Shown: positions 52,837-60,524 of the stretch, in pieces | Layout: every line of letters starts with the position of its first letter | How positions within the stretch are numbered: position 1 is the first letter of the stretch | Assembly (NCBI RefSeq): GCF_003628305.1 | Contig: NZ_RBZM01000005.1 | Coordinates: 744,001 to 808,000 of the forward strand | Length of the DNA stretch: 64,000 nt | DNA from: Cohnella endophytica | GTDB lineage: Bacteria; Bacillota; Bacilli; Paenibacillales; Paenibacillaceae | Direction of reading: 5' to 3' | The notes under the pieces: model-generated | The model's database searches: none | What the model was told of the DNA's origin: nothing | The model's input: the letters and a program-made list of their open reading frames with translations, nothing else | Program-made: the position numbers and the translations under genes

Positions 52837-52926
52837 ATGGAAGCTGCTGCTTTTGCACTCGTGCTTTTCATTCTGCTGGTTATCATCTTAGCAGCCGGTC
52901 ACAAGCACCACCACCACCACGGCTGA
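52837..52926 (+). CDS. YjcZ-like micropeptide lacking the Gly head, with His tail
   Basis: 29 aa: MEAAAFALVLFILLVIILAA, then GHKHHHHHG. It keeps the membrane helix of the YjcZ family but has lost the Gly/Tyr-rich head and gained a His-rich end that could bind metal. Promoter and terminator are duplicates of those of the gene upstream. The poly-G run serves as its ribosome site. Confidence 0.65.
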   Translation: MEAAAFALVLFILLVIILAAGHKHHHHHG

Positions 52927-52959
52927 TAAGTAATATTGGCGATCATCGCATTGTTTTTA

Positions 52960-52993
52960 CCCCATCATGATCCGCCGCATGGTGGGGCTTTTT
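52960..52993 (+). terminator. Terminator of YjcZ-type gene 3
   Basis: CCCCATCAT pairs with ATGGTGGGG (one wobble), then CTTTTTC. A diverged copy of the terminator at 52634. Confidence 0.8.
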
Positions 52994-53172
52994 CTATTTC
53001 TTAGCTGCTCTTAACGTAAGCGTCTAATAACCCCCACCTTGTTGCAGGATGGGGGCTGAACTATGCTGGATTAAGATTTAAACACTATTGATTCAATTCA
53101 AGATATAAATTTATTTATGAAATGGAAAATTGGAGAAAAACCAAGAGTTAAATAGACCATTATTGGATATTC

Positions 53173-53200
53173 GGGGTCTGTCAAATCTTTTGTGTAAACT
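53173..53200. mobile_element. Possible solo IS256-type terminal repeat
   Basis: GGGGTCTGTCAAATCTTTTG followed by TGTAAACT resembles IS256/Mutator-type ends, which typically read TTTACACAAAA...TTGACAGACCC in reverse. No transposase and no partner end is visible, so this is at most a remnant; recognition is from memory of such ends. Confidence 0.3.
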
Positions 53201-53236
53201 TTCTTTAAGCAATTAAATATTTTGGCTTGCATAAGA

Positions 53237-53262
53237 CCCGGTCATCGAATCGGGCTTTTTTT
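53237..53262 (+). terminator. Orphan terminator
   Basis: CCCG, ten-base loop, CGGG, then CTTTTTTT. No intact gene precedes it. Confidence 0.5.
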
Positions 53263-53344
53263 GAATTTTGTAAATAGCAATGTTGCATTTGTTATTCTCA
53301 CCATTTCTGACGCACTTCTGTTCGTTTTATGGTAAGCATCATAA

Positions 53345-53706
53345 TATCTTATTTGTTGCCTTCCAGGCGTCAATTTGCTCGAAGACTTCAATAGGATTAT
53401 CCAGCGAGATTTCGCCAATCCGGCGTTGTCGTTCAATACGATTTCGGATGAAGTGGGCTTCTCCTCTCCATATTTGGGCAAACTGATCAAGAAGCACCGC
53501 CAAGTCTCGATGAACGACTATATCAATAACATTCGTCTGACGCATGCAACAGAATTAATTGCGACAACCGACGAAGCCACTCTAGCCGAAGCCACTTCTT
53601 CACCTTGTTTAAGAAAGTGCACGGGATGACTCCCAGCCAATATCGAAATCTGATAAAAATCCGGATAGGCGACCCTAAACGTCGCTCCGGATTTTTTTCT
53701 TTATGA
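53345..53706 (+). pseudogene. Broken AraC-family regulator (C-terminal remnant with frameshift)
   Basis: The frame from 53345 encodes the first half of an AraC DNA-binding domain (ISDEVGFSSPYLGKLIKKH, VSMNDYINNIRLTHATEL). After TLAE near 53590 the rest continues in another frame as SHFFTLFKKVHGMTPSQYRNLI, the usual family end. The join lacks about eight residues of the second helix-turn-helix, so a small deletion caused the frameshift. No N-terminal sensor domain remains; a stop at 53342 closes the frame. It probably once controlled the sugar operon just downstream. Confidence 0.82.
53659..53699 (+). terminator. Terminator after the AraC remnant
   Basis: ATCCGGA...GCGAC pairs with GTCGC.TCCGGAT, followed by TTTTTTC. 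Confidence 0.8.
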
Positions 53707-53928
53707 TTTGAAAAATGTGACGTTTACCACCGGGTCCGGCAGCGGAAAGGTTTCAGTGTCGGGATTTTTATGAAAAGTGTATTTTTTGGTGACCGTAATG
53801 TCGGTTTTTTGTTGGAAAGTTTGATTTGATTGATTTCGGTTATCGTCAGTTTTTGTAGAGTGAAGGGTAGCGGTACTTCTTATAACGGTAAATTGTACGT
53901 CAATGAGATTGAGAAGGAGAAGGTGCAG

Positions 53929-54693
53929 TTGACACAGTTTCAGAATCAAGTTGCGATCGTGACGGGGGCAAGCAGCGGAATCGGTCAAGCGATAGCCGAG
54001 TCATTGGCGGGGCAAGGCGCGCGCGTCGTTGTATGCGGACGCGATGCGGAGAAGGGAAGAAAAGTCGTGGAAGGGATTGAGCGGGGAGGCGGCACAGCGC
54101 TCTTCGTGCAAGTGGACCAGGTCGATCCCGCCGCCCCGGATGCGATTGTAACGCGAGCAGTTGAAGCGTGGGGGAGAATTGATTTCGTTATCAATAATGC
54201 CGCCTTGGTATGCAATAAGCCGATCGAAGCGGTCTCGCATGAGGATTGGGACCGGCTCTTCGCCGTTAACGTAAAGTCGGGATTTTTTCTCGTTCAGAAG
54301 GCGCTACCGTATTTGAAAGAGACGCGAGGTTCGATTGTGAACATCAGCTCATTGAACAGCCAGAAGAATATTGCGGGCAACTTCATTTACGACTCGCTTA
54401 AGGCTGCGCTGAACCATCTGACGACCGGACTTACGCTTGATCTGCGGGACACCGGCATTCGCTGTAATGCCTTGCTTCCGGCAGGTATTGCGACGCCGCT
54501 TCTGAATGATTGGTTTAAGCAGCTTATGGAAGATCCATCCGAAGCGGATCGTGTTGCTGAATCCGAGAAGCTCAGAGCGGATGTGGGGTCGCCACAGCAG
54601 GTGGCGGATGCCGTTGCGTATTTGTGCAGTTCTCAGGCATCGTGGGTCAACGGGGCTCTTATTCCATTGCACGGCGGTTTCCAAATCGGCTAA
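53929..54693 (+). CDS. Short-chain dehydrogenase/reductase
   Basis: 254-aa NAD(P)-dependent SDR. Cofactor motif VTGASSGIGQAIA, NNAA motif FVINNAAL, catalytic Ser in VNISSLNSQ and YxxxK as YDSLK, C-terminal GALIPLHGGF. The TTG at 53929 is placed by AAGGAG nine bases upstream. First gene of a six-gene operon with lactonase-, mutarotase- and glycosidase-like genes, so it likely oxidises a sugar or keto-deoxy acid. The substrate is not determined by the sequence. Confidence 0.88.
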   Translation: MTQFQNQVAIVTGASSGIGQAIAESLAGQGARVVVCGRDAEKGRKVVEGIERGGGTALFVQVDQVDPAAPDAIVTRAVEAWGRIDFVINNAALVCNKPIEAVSHEDWDRLFAVNVKSGFFLVQKALPYLKETRGSIVNISSLNSQKNIAGNFIYDSLKAALNHLTTGLTLDLRDTGIRCNALLPAGIATPLLNDWFKQLMEDPSEADRVAESEKLRADVGSPQQVADAVAYLCSSQASWVNGALIPLHGGFQIG

Positions 54694-54743
54694 TCGAGGT
54701 CAGAGGTAGACGAATACAGGGTATAAGGAAGGAGAACTGAGCA

Positions 54744-56672
54744 ATGATTTCATCTCATGGATCGCTTATAAGTGTCCGCGCCTCGGAACGGATCGCTCCG
54801 CCTCAATGGGCCTTGCAGGAGCAGCAGCTTTTTGAAACTTTGAACAAAGCAGCCAAAGAATTTGTCGAGCGGTACACCCATCCGGACGGAACGCTGATCT
54901 GGTTCGAACATTGGCCGGGCATGGACGGATCGGATGATCCCTATGAAGGGTTTATGAATTTGGCGCTCCTCTACGTACTGGGTGGAAGCAGCGAACTGCA
55001 TGAAGTCGCCCGCAAAATATGGGAGGGCATCACGTGGCAGTGGACGGAATACGGACAAGTACATCGGGAATTCGACGCCTATTACGACTGGATGCATCAT
55101 GGCGAAGGATATTTGTATTTGTATTTCCTCGGGTTGGCGGGGCCGGCCACGCTTAAAGACCGCCAGCGCGCGAAAAACTTTGCCGCCATGTACACGGGCG
55201 ACGATCTGGAGGCGCCGAACTACGATAAGGAGCTGAAGCTGATCCGGTCTCCGCTGACAGGCAGCCGAGGCCCCCGCTTCGAAGTGACGGAAGAAGATTG
55301 GAGCACGCACCGGGGCATCCTCGACGATTATTTGGCTCCATACGAAGATATTCCCGGCGTAAATTTCGCGAGCGGCAAGTGCGCTTGGTCCAATGATGAA
55401 GTGTACAATCACTTGATCGCGATGATGAACGAACGGATGAACCGCGGCGACGTGCCGCTGAATTTGAACGCAACGAGCTTGATTACGCACGCCTTCCTGT
55501 TATCCGGGGACAAAAGCTTGAAAAATTGGGTAATCGAATACGTCGAAGCATGGAAGGAACGGGCGCGATTAAACGGCGGTATTATCCCCGACAATGTCGG
55601 ATTGTCCGGTGAAATCGGGGAATACAACGGATGCAAATGGTGGGGCGGTTACTACGGATGGCGCTGGCCGCACGGCTTCATGACGATAATCGAACCGATC
55701 ACGAACGCTTGCATGAACGCGGTGTTGCTTTCCGGCGACATGAACGGGTTGGAGCTGGCGAGGAATCAACTCGACCGCAACTGGGAGCTGGGCAAAAAAC
55801 AAGACGGCAAATGGGTTGTTCCGAACAAGCATTTCGACAGCGGCTGGACGGATTACCGGAATGCACAGCCGAAATATCCGATCTATTTGTGGACGACGTC
55901 CATGGCGGATGATGATTTGGAGCGGATCGCACGAATTCCGAGAGACCATGACTGGAACGAGGTTATCGTGCCTGCTTTCTCCGGCAGAGACCCGAAAACG
56001 GGTCGGGAAACGAAACATTATATCGGCAATACGCAGCCTTGGTTTCAGTATATTCGCGGACTCAACCCGGATTATCCGCAGCGGATCCTAAGCGCCAATT
56101 ACGAATTGATCGGCAATCAGCTCGCCAAGATGCGCGCTCCGGAAGGCGATCCGCACGGCTGGACCGAGCACTACAACGAAGGCGTTTATTCCGCCATTCA
56201 TATTTGGCAGGAAATGTGTCCGCTTTACTTTGAAGGACTCGTACAGCTGACGCTGGGCGGACCGATGCACATTTCGCACGGCGGTCTGCAGCATGGCCGC
56301 GTTCGCTATTTCGACGCTGCCGCGAAACGGCCGGGACTGCCGCCGGGGGTATCCGCCTTGGTGGAGAAGCTGACGCCGGATTCGGCTACGGTTCATTTGG
56401 TCAACACAAGCTTGTTCGACGATCGGGAGCTTGTCGTGCAAGCCGGCGTATTCGGCGAACATCGGTTTATCGCCGGAGAGATCGTCGATGCTTCCGGCCA
56501 GGTGACCGGAACGCTTAAGATCGAGGGCAAATGGCTTCATGTATCGCTGCCTGCGGGAACCGGCATCGTCTTACGGCTTTCCATGGAGCGGTATGTCCAG
56601 TCTCCATCGTATGAGATGCCTTGGCCGAGCGAAGAGAAGGTAAGCGTCATTCAAGGACGGAGCGGTCAATGA
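54744..56672 (+). CDS. 642-aa protein of unknown family, probable (alpha/alpha)-barrel carbohydrate enzyme
   Basis: No signal peptide, so cytosolic. Rich in aromatic and acidic residues at what look like barrel loops: IWFEHWPGMDGSDDPYEGF, EFDAYYDWMHHGEGYLYLY, KCAWSNDEVYNH, NGCKWWGGYYGWRWPHGF and GWTEHYNEGVYSAIHIWQE. Regularly spaced helices with conserved W/Y/H/D/E resemble (alpha/alpha)6 hydrolases or lyases; the last 110 residues look like a beta-sandwich. I do not recognise the family. It overlaps the amidohydrolase gene by four bases, so both act in one pathway. Confidence 0.72.
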   Translation: MISSHGSLISVRASERIAPPQWALQEQQLFETLNKAAKEFVERYTHPDGTLIWFEHWPGMDGSDDPYEGFMNLALLYVLGGSSELHEVARKIWEGITWQWTEYGQVHREFDAYYDWMHHGEGYLYLYFLGLAGPATLKDRQRAKNFAAMYTGDDLEAPNYDKELKLIRSPLTGSRGPRFEVTEEDWSTHRGILDDYLAPYEDIPGVNFASGKCAWSNDEVYNHLIAMMNERMNRGDVPLNLNATSLITHAFLLSGDKSLKNWVIEYVEAWKERARLNGGIIPDNVGLSGEIGEYNGCKWWGGYYGWRWPHGFMTIIEPITNACMNAVLLSGDMNGLELARNQLDRNWELGKKQDGKWVVPNKHFDSGWTDYRNAQPKYPIYLWTTSMADDDLERIARIPRDHDWNEVIVPAFSGRDPKTGRETKHYIGNTQPWFQYIRGLNPDYPQRILSANYELIGNQLAKMRAPEGDPHGWTEHYNEGVYSAIHIWQEMCPLYFEGLVQLTLGGPMHISHGGLQHGRVRYFDAAAKRPGLPPGVSALVEKLTPDSATVHLVNTSLFDDRELVVQAGVFGEHRFIAGEIVDASGQVTGTLKIEGKWLHVSLPAGTGIVLRLSMERYVQSPSYEMPWPSEEKVSVIQGRSGQ

Positions 56673-57523
56673 TTATTGACTCGCACCAACACTATTGGCA
56701 GCTTCGGAGGGGCGATTACGGATGGCTGACACCGGACGCCGGATCCGTTCTATATCAGGATTATATGCCGGATCGGCTCAAGCAGGAGCTGCAGCGGTGC
56801 GGTGCAGCGGGAACGATTGTCGTGCAGGCGGCACCGACCATGGAGGAGACCGACTTCATGCTCGATCTGTGCCGGCATGAGGAGTCGCTGCTCGGGGTTG
56901 TCGGATGGCTCGACATCGGCGGAGCGGATTTTGAAAAGCATTATTTGCGTTTTCGCGCCGATCCTTATTTTGTCGGAATCCGGCCGACTTTTCCGGCAAC
57001 GGTTGACGGGAATTGGAGTCGGTATCCGCAATTGCTCCGTAATTTGATGCTGCTCGCCGAAGACGGCTTCCCGGTCGATTTGCTCATTCGCCCTCACGAT
57101 CTTCCCACCATCGCAAAACTATTCTCACATGTGCCTAAGCTTAAGGCGGTGATCAATCACTTGGCGGTCCCGGATATCGGAAGCGGCAAGCTGGACCCTT
57201 GGGCAAGCGGAATGCTAGCGCTTGCCCAATTCGAGCTTGCGGTATGCAAAATCTCGGGACTGGCCACAGTTGGAAGCGGAGGAAGCTTAGAAGCGTCAAA
57301 AGCTGCGCCATACGTCAAGCATGCCGTCGAAGCGTTCGGGACGGAACGTCTGATGTTCGGCAGCGATTGGCCGGTTTGCTTGCAGGCGGGCAGCTTTATG
57401 GACATGCTCGCGATGGTCGGCGATGCGTTGCCGCCCGGCTTGACCGTTGCTCAAACTGAAGCCATATTCGGCGGAAACGCGGTTCGGATTTATCGGTTGC
57501 AAGTGAATGAGAAAACGGAGTAA
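56669..57523 (+). CDS. Amidohydrolase_2 family TIM-barrel hydrolase, probable sugar lactonase
   Basis: 284 aa; ATG overlaps the preceding stop (ATGA). Metal-binding HQHYW at the N-terminus (IDSHQHYW), internal His in VINHLAVPD, and the late Asp in LMFGSDWPV are the Amidohydro_2 pattern, closest in plan to L-fuconolactonase and L-rhamnono-lactonase-type enzymes. In this operon it would open the lactone made by the aldo-keto reductase. Substrate identity is inferred. Confidence 0.82.
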   Translation: MIIDSHQHYWQLRRGDYGWLTPDAGSVLYQDYMPDRLKQELQRCGAAGTIVVQAAPTMEETDFMLDLCRHEESLLGVVGWLDIGGADFEKHYLRFRADPYFVGIRPTFPATVDGNWSRYPQLLRNLMLLAEDGFPVDLLIRPHDLPTIAKLFSHVPKLKAVINHLAVPDIGSGKLDPWASGMLALAQFELAVCKISGLATVGSGGSLEASKAAPYVKHAVEAFGTERLMFGSDWPVCLQAGSFMDMLAMVGDALPPGLTVAQTEAIFGGNAVRIYRLQVNEKTE

Positions 57524-57558
57524 AGCCGAATTCGGCCGTAATCGCAGGAGGGAAGAGC

Positions 57559-57882
57559 ATGACAGCTAACATGAAAACGGAAGTGAGGGTGGCGCATCTT
57601 CGTCCGGATCAAGTCGAACGGTACGAACAGCTTCACCGCAATATCGCTCCAGGGAACGAGAAGCATATGCGGGAAGCGGGCATCGTGTCTTTGCGAATTT
57701 ATCGCGACGGACAAGTCTTGTTAATGATCGTCGAGTCCGATCCGACATTGGCGATTCCCGATCGCGTCATTAACCATCAGTTGGAAGAAGAGTGGCATCA
57801 TCTGACCGGCAATTGCTTTTCGAAGAGTTGGCAAGATGCTAGCGAGGTTTATCGGTTACAAAAGGAGGACGCCAAGGGATGA
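57559..57882 (+). CDS. L-rhamnose mutarotase (RhaM)-like protein
   Basis: 107 aa, the family length. The dimeric ferredoxin-like fold of RhaM is recalled by VAHLRPDQVERYEQLH, EAGIVSLRIYRDGQVLLMIVES (in part) and the tryptophans near the end. Such proteins interconvert anomers of L-rhamnose or L-fucose. AGGAGGG lies six bases before the ATG. It overlaps the GH43 gene by four bases. Confidence 0.85.
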   Translation: MTANMKTEVRVAHLRPDQVERYEQLHRNIAPGNEKHMREAGIVSLRIYRDGQVLLMIVESDPTLAIPDRVINHQLEEEWHHLTGNCFSKSWQDASEVYRLQKEDAKG

Positions 57883-59480
57883 ACGAGCCGACAATAGTAG
57901 CCGCAAATCCAGTATTATCCGGAGATCACCCCGATCCTTCGATCGTGCGCGTTGGAACGGATTATTATATGGTAACCTCGACGTTTCAGTATTTTCCCGG
58001 CGTTCAAGTGCTGCATTCCCGCGATTTGGCGCACTGGAGGCCAATCGGTCATGTCATCACCCGCAAGAGTCAACTTGATTTAACAGGCATGCCGGACTCC
58101 TTTGGCATTTTTGCGCCGGATATTTCTTATTATGACAATAAATTTTGGGTTGTCGTTCCTTATTTTCACGGCCAGCCTCGCTGTACGAATTTATTGTTCG
58201 TAGCAGATCGGCCGGAAGGGCCCTATAGCGAAGCGATCATGCTCAATCATCACTTTATCGATCCTTCCATTTTCAACGATGATAACGGCAAGCGGTACTT
58301 GCTATTCGGCGGCGGATGGATTCACGAGTTGGCGGCGGACGGCTCCCGATTGATAGGCGAAGCGAAGCAGGTATGGCCCGGAACGGGCGGGTCTGCTCCG
58401 GAAGCTCCCCATATCGTCAAGCGCAATGGTTGGTATTATTTGATGCTGGCCGAGGGAGGCACCTTCTTCGAGCATATGGCGACAGTCTCGCGAAGCCGCT
58501 CGGTATGGGGGCCTTATGAACCGTGTCCGTATAATCCGGTATTGACGCAAAACGATCCCGATCGACGGATTCAAAAGGCGGGTCATGGGAAGCTTGTTCA
58601 AGATCCGAATGGACAGTGGTGGATGTTCCATCTTGGCGGCCGTCCTCTAACGCCGGGCGGCGCGTGTCCGCTTGGGCGGGAAACATTCGTGGAGCCCGTA
58701 AGCTGGACAGCGGACGAATGGTTTGTGGTTGGTGAAGAGGGTAAGCCGATGGATCGGGTGTCGATGCCTCATCTGGAACAAAATCCGCCAACGGAGGATT
58801 CGGAAGAGGCAGAAGATTTTTTTACCGATGCTAAGCTGTCGCCCGACTGGGAGTGGGTACGGTATCCGGCAGATGACGGATATCAATTGATGCAGTCCGG
58901 ACTTCGAATTTATTGCAAACCTTATATTCCTTACGGTCTCGGATCAACGCTCATCTTAACGCGGCGCTGGCGCCATTTCGGTTTTGTTGCGGAGACCCAA
59001 CTGTTGTTTGAACCGAAAAGCAGAGGCGAGGAAGCGGGGATCGCGCTATATAGAGACTCGGATTCCTTTCTATTCTTCTCCATTCGGAACGGGATTGGTC
59101 AAACATCGGGGCAAAGCTTCGATGTAAGCCGTCTAAACGAAAATCAAGAGCATGAAGGACTTTATCTGGAGATCGATCAGTACGTCGCCATAAATAAAAA
59201 AGTGCTTGCAATGGTAAAGCTTCCGGTTCAACGGGGTCAACCCGTTTGGCTAAAGGTCGCATTGAACGCGCATATCCAAAACCTTACCTTCCATTATTCT
59301 CTTAACGGGACTGCGTACGTGGATTTGGGCATTGAACTAGCAGCGGAATTTCTTTATCCGGAAATGTATAATCGCTTCTTGTGTTTTACGGCGCCCAGAA
59401 TGGGCATCTATGCGAAGGGTGTTTATGGCGAAGCGGAAGGATATGCGCATTTTCAAAAGTTTGCTTACTCAGGGGAATGA
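57879..59480 (+). CDS. GH43-family beta-xylosidase/alpha-L-arabinofuranosidase-like glycosidase
   Basis: 533 aa, no signal peptide. Five-bladed propeller with GH43 catalytic residues in place: base Asp in GDHPDPSIVR, pKa-tuning Asp in FIDPSIFNDD and acid Glu in SAPEAPHIV. It is followed by a concanavalin-like C-terminal domain (about 320-533) typical of XynB-like enzymes. Works in the cytosol on imported oligosaccharides. In this operon it would release the sugar handled by its neighbours. Confidence 0.9.
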   Translation: MNEPTIVAANPVLSGDHPDPSIVRVGTDYYMVTSTFQYFPGVQVLHSRDLAHWRPIGHVITRKSQLDLTGMPDSFGIFAPDISYYDNKFWVVVPYFHGQPRCTNLLFVADRPEGPYSEAIMLNHHFIDPSIFNDDNGKRYLLFGGGWIHELAADGSRLIGEAKQVWPGTGGSAPEAPHIVKRNGWYYLMLAEGGTFFEHMATVSRSRSVWGPYEPCPYNPVLTQNDPDRRIQKAGHGKLVQDPNGQWWMFHLGGRPLTPGGACPLGRETFVEPVSWTADEWFVVGEEGKPMDRVSMPHLEQNPPTEDSEEAEDFFTDAKLSPDWEWVRYPADDGYQLMQSGLRIYCKPYIPYGLGSTLILTRRWRHFGFVAETQLLFEPKSRGEEAGIALYRDSDSFLFFSIRNGIGQTSGQSFDVSRLNENQEHEGLYLEIDQYVAINKKVLAMVKLPVQRGQPVWLKVALNAHIQNLTFHYSLNGTAYVDLGIELAAEFLYPEMYNRFLCFTAPRMGIYAKGVYGEAEGYAHFQKFAYSGE

Positions 59481-59499
59481 CAGAGGAGAGGTGAAAAAC

Positions 59500-60399
59500 T
59501 TGGAATACACGATATTCGGGAAAACCGGGTTGAAGGTGTCCAAGCTAGGCTTGGGCGGGGCGCCGCTTGCGGGCGATTTCGGCGCAACGGATGAAGACGA
59601 AGTACAACTGATGATTCACGAGGCGATCGATTCGGGCATCAACTTTATCGATACGGCTCCTCTATACGGCAAAGGAGAATCGGAGCGCCGCATAGGCAAG
59701 GCGATTACCGACCGCAGAGAGCAAGTTGTGCTTGCGTCCAAAGCAGTCCGATCCGACATGAGATACGATTACGAGACGACGATCCGTTCCGTGGAAGACA
59801 GCTTGCGAAGGTTAAAGACGGATTGGATCGATATTATGCAAATTCACGATGTGGAAACCCAGCCCTTCGAGCTCCTCGTAAACGAGACCTTACCGGCGCT
59901 GGAGAAGCTGCGTCAGGATGGCAAAGTTCGTTTTTTAGGCGTGACCACTAGGAATTTGCCTTTGCTCTTGAAATATATGGCAACCGATAAATTCGATTCG
60001 ATTCAATTTTACGCACGGTATATGTTACTCGATAATACGGCGAAGGATGAGGTCATCCCGCTTGCCAAAGAGATGAATTTGGGCGTCGTCAACGGGAGCG
60101 TCCTGGGCATGGGGATACTGGCGGATGCACCGGCTTCTTTTCTGAAAGAGGAGATTCGATTGAACGGTTTAGCCCGGATGGAGAAATTGGCATTTCTGCG
60201 AAGGACGGAGCCCAAAGGGTTGATTGAGCCTGCGATGCGGTTCAGTCTGAGCAACCCTGACATCCAGGTCACGCTTACGGGAACAGCGTCGCTCGCCGCG
60301 CTGCGCACTAATCTGTCTTATTGCGACGGTAAAGGCTTGGAGCCTGAAGAGATGAAGGAAGTGTATGCGCTATTCCAAGGGCAGCCGTTGTTCGACTAG
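59500..60399 (+). CDS. Aldo/keto reductase, sugar dehydrogenase type
   Basis: 299 aa. Catalytic tetrad visible: D and Y in FIDTAPLYGKGESE, K in VVLASKAV and H in IMQIHDVE; the plan follows the L-galactose/L-fucose dehydrogenase branch that oxidises aldoses to lactones. The TTG at 59500 is taken because AGGTG sits six bases before; GTG 59491 is possible. It ends the operon. Confidence 0.87.
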   Translation: MEYTIFGKTGLKVSKLGLGGAPLAGDFGATDEDEVQLMIHEAIDSGINFIDTAPLYGKGESERRIGKAITDRREQVVLASKAVRSDMRYDYETTIRSVEDSLRRLKTDWIDIMQIHDVETQPFELLVNETLPALEKLRQDGKVRFLGVTTRNLPLLLKYMATDKFDSIQFYARYMLLDNTAKDEVIPLAKEMNLGVVNGSVLGMGILADAPASFLKEEIRLNGLARMEKLAFLRRTEPKGLIEPAMRFSLSNPDIQVTLTGTASLAALRTNLSYCDGKGLEPEEMKEVYALFQGQPLFD

Positions 60400-60447
60400 G
60401 CGGAGACGAGTACAACCGCAATCCTAATCGAATTTGGACATAAAAAG

Positions 60448-60515
60448 AAGGAGTACCTCCCCATGTTTACAGCGCAGGTTACGATACCGCCGCTACAAAC
60501 AAGAAGGTACTCCTT
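60448..60515. repeat. Inverted repeat with long loop after the sugar operon
   Basis: AAGGAGTACCT and its exact complement AGGTACTCCTT separated by 46 bases, between the convergent reductase and regulator genes. No T run; it may be a transcription end signal or a small decayed element. Confidence 0.55.
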
Positions 60516-60524
60516 TGCCCGCCA

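Larger units (their letters stand above)
52927..53344. other. 418-bp A/T-rich region without intact genes
   Basis: Holds the terminator of YjcZ-type gene 3, a CCCCCA/TGGGGG hairpin (53031-53055) without T run, an IS-end-like stretch (53173-53200) and a further terminator (53237-53262) that no longer follows a gene. It looks like a decayed insertion region. Confidence 0.55.

Noticed and set aside
53701..53988. 95-aa minus-strand ORF opposite the SDR start
   Set aside because: Mostly antisense to the dehydrogenase. The last 40 codons (ending VVNVTFFKS) could be a remnant of a lost gene, but nothing supports expression.
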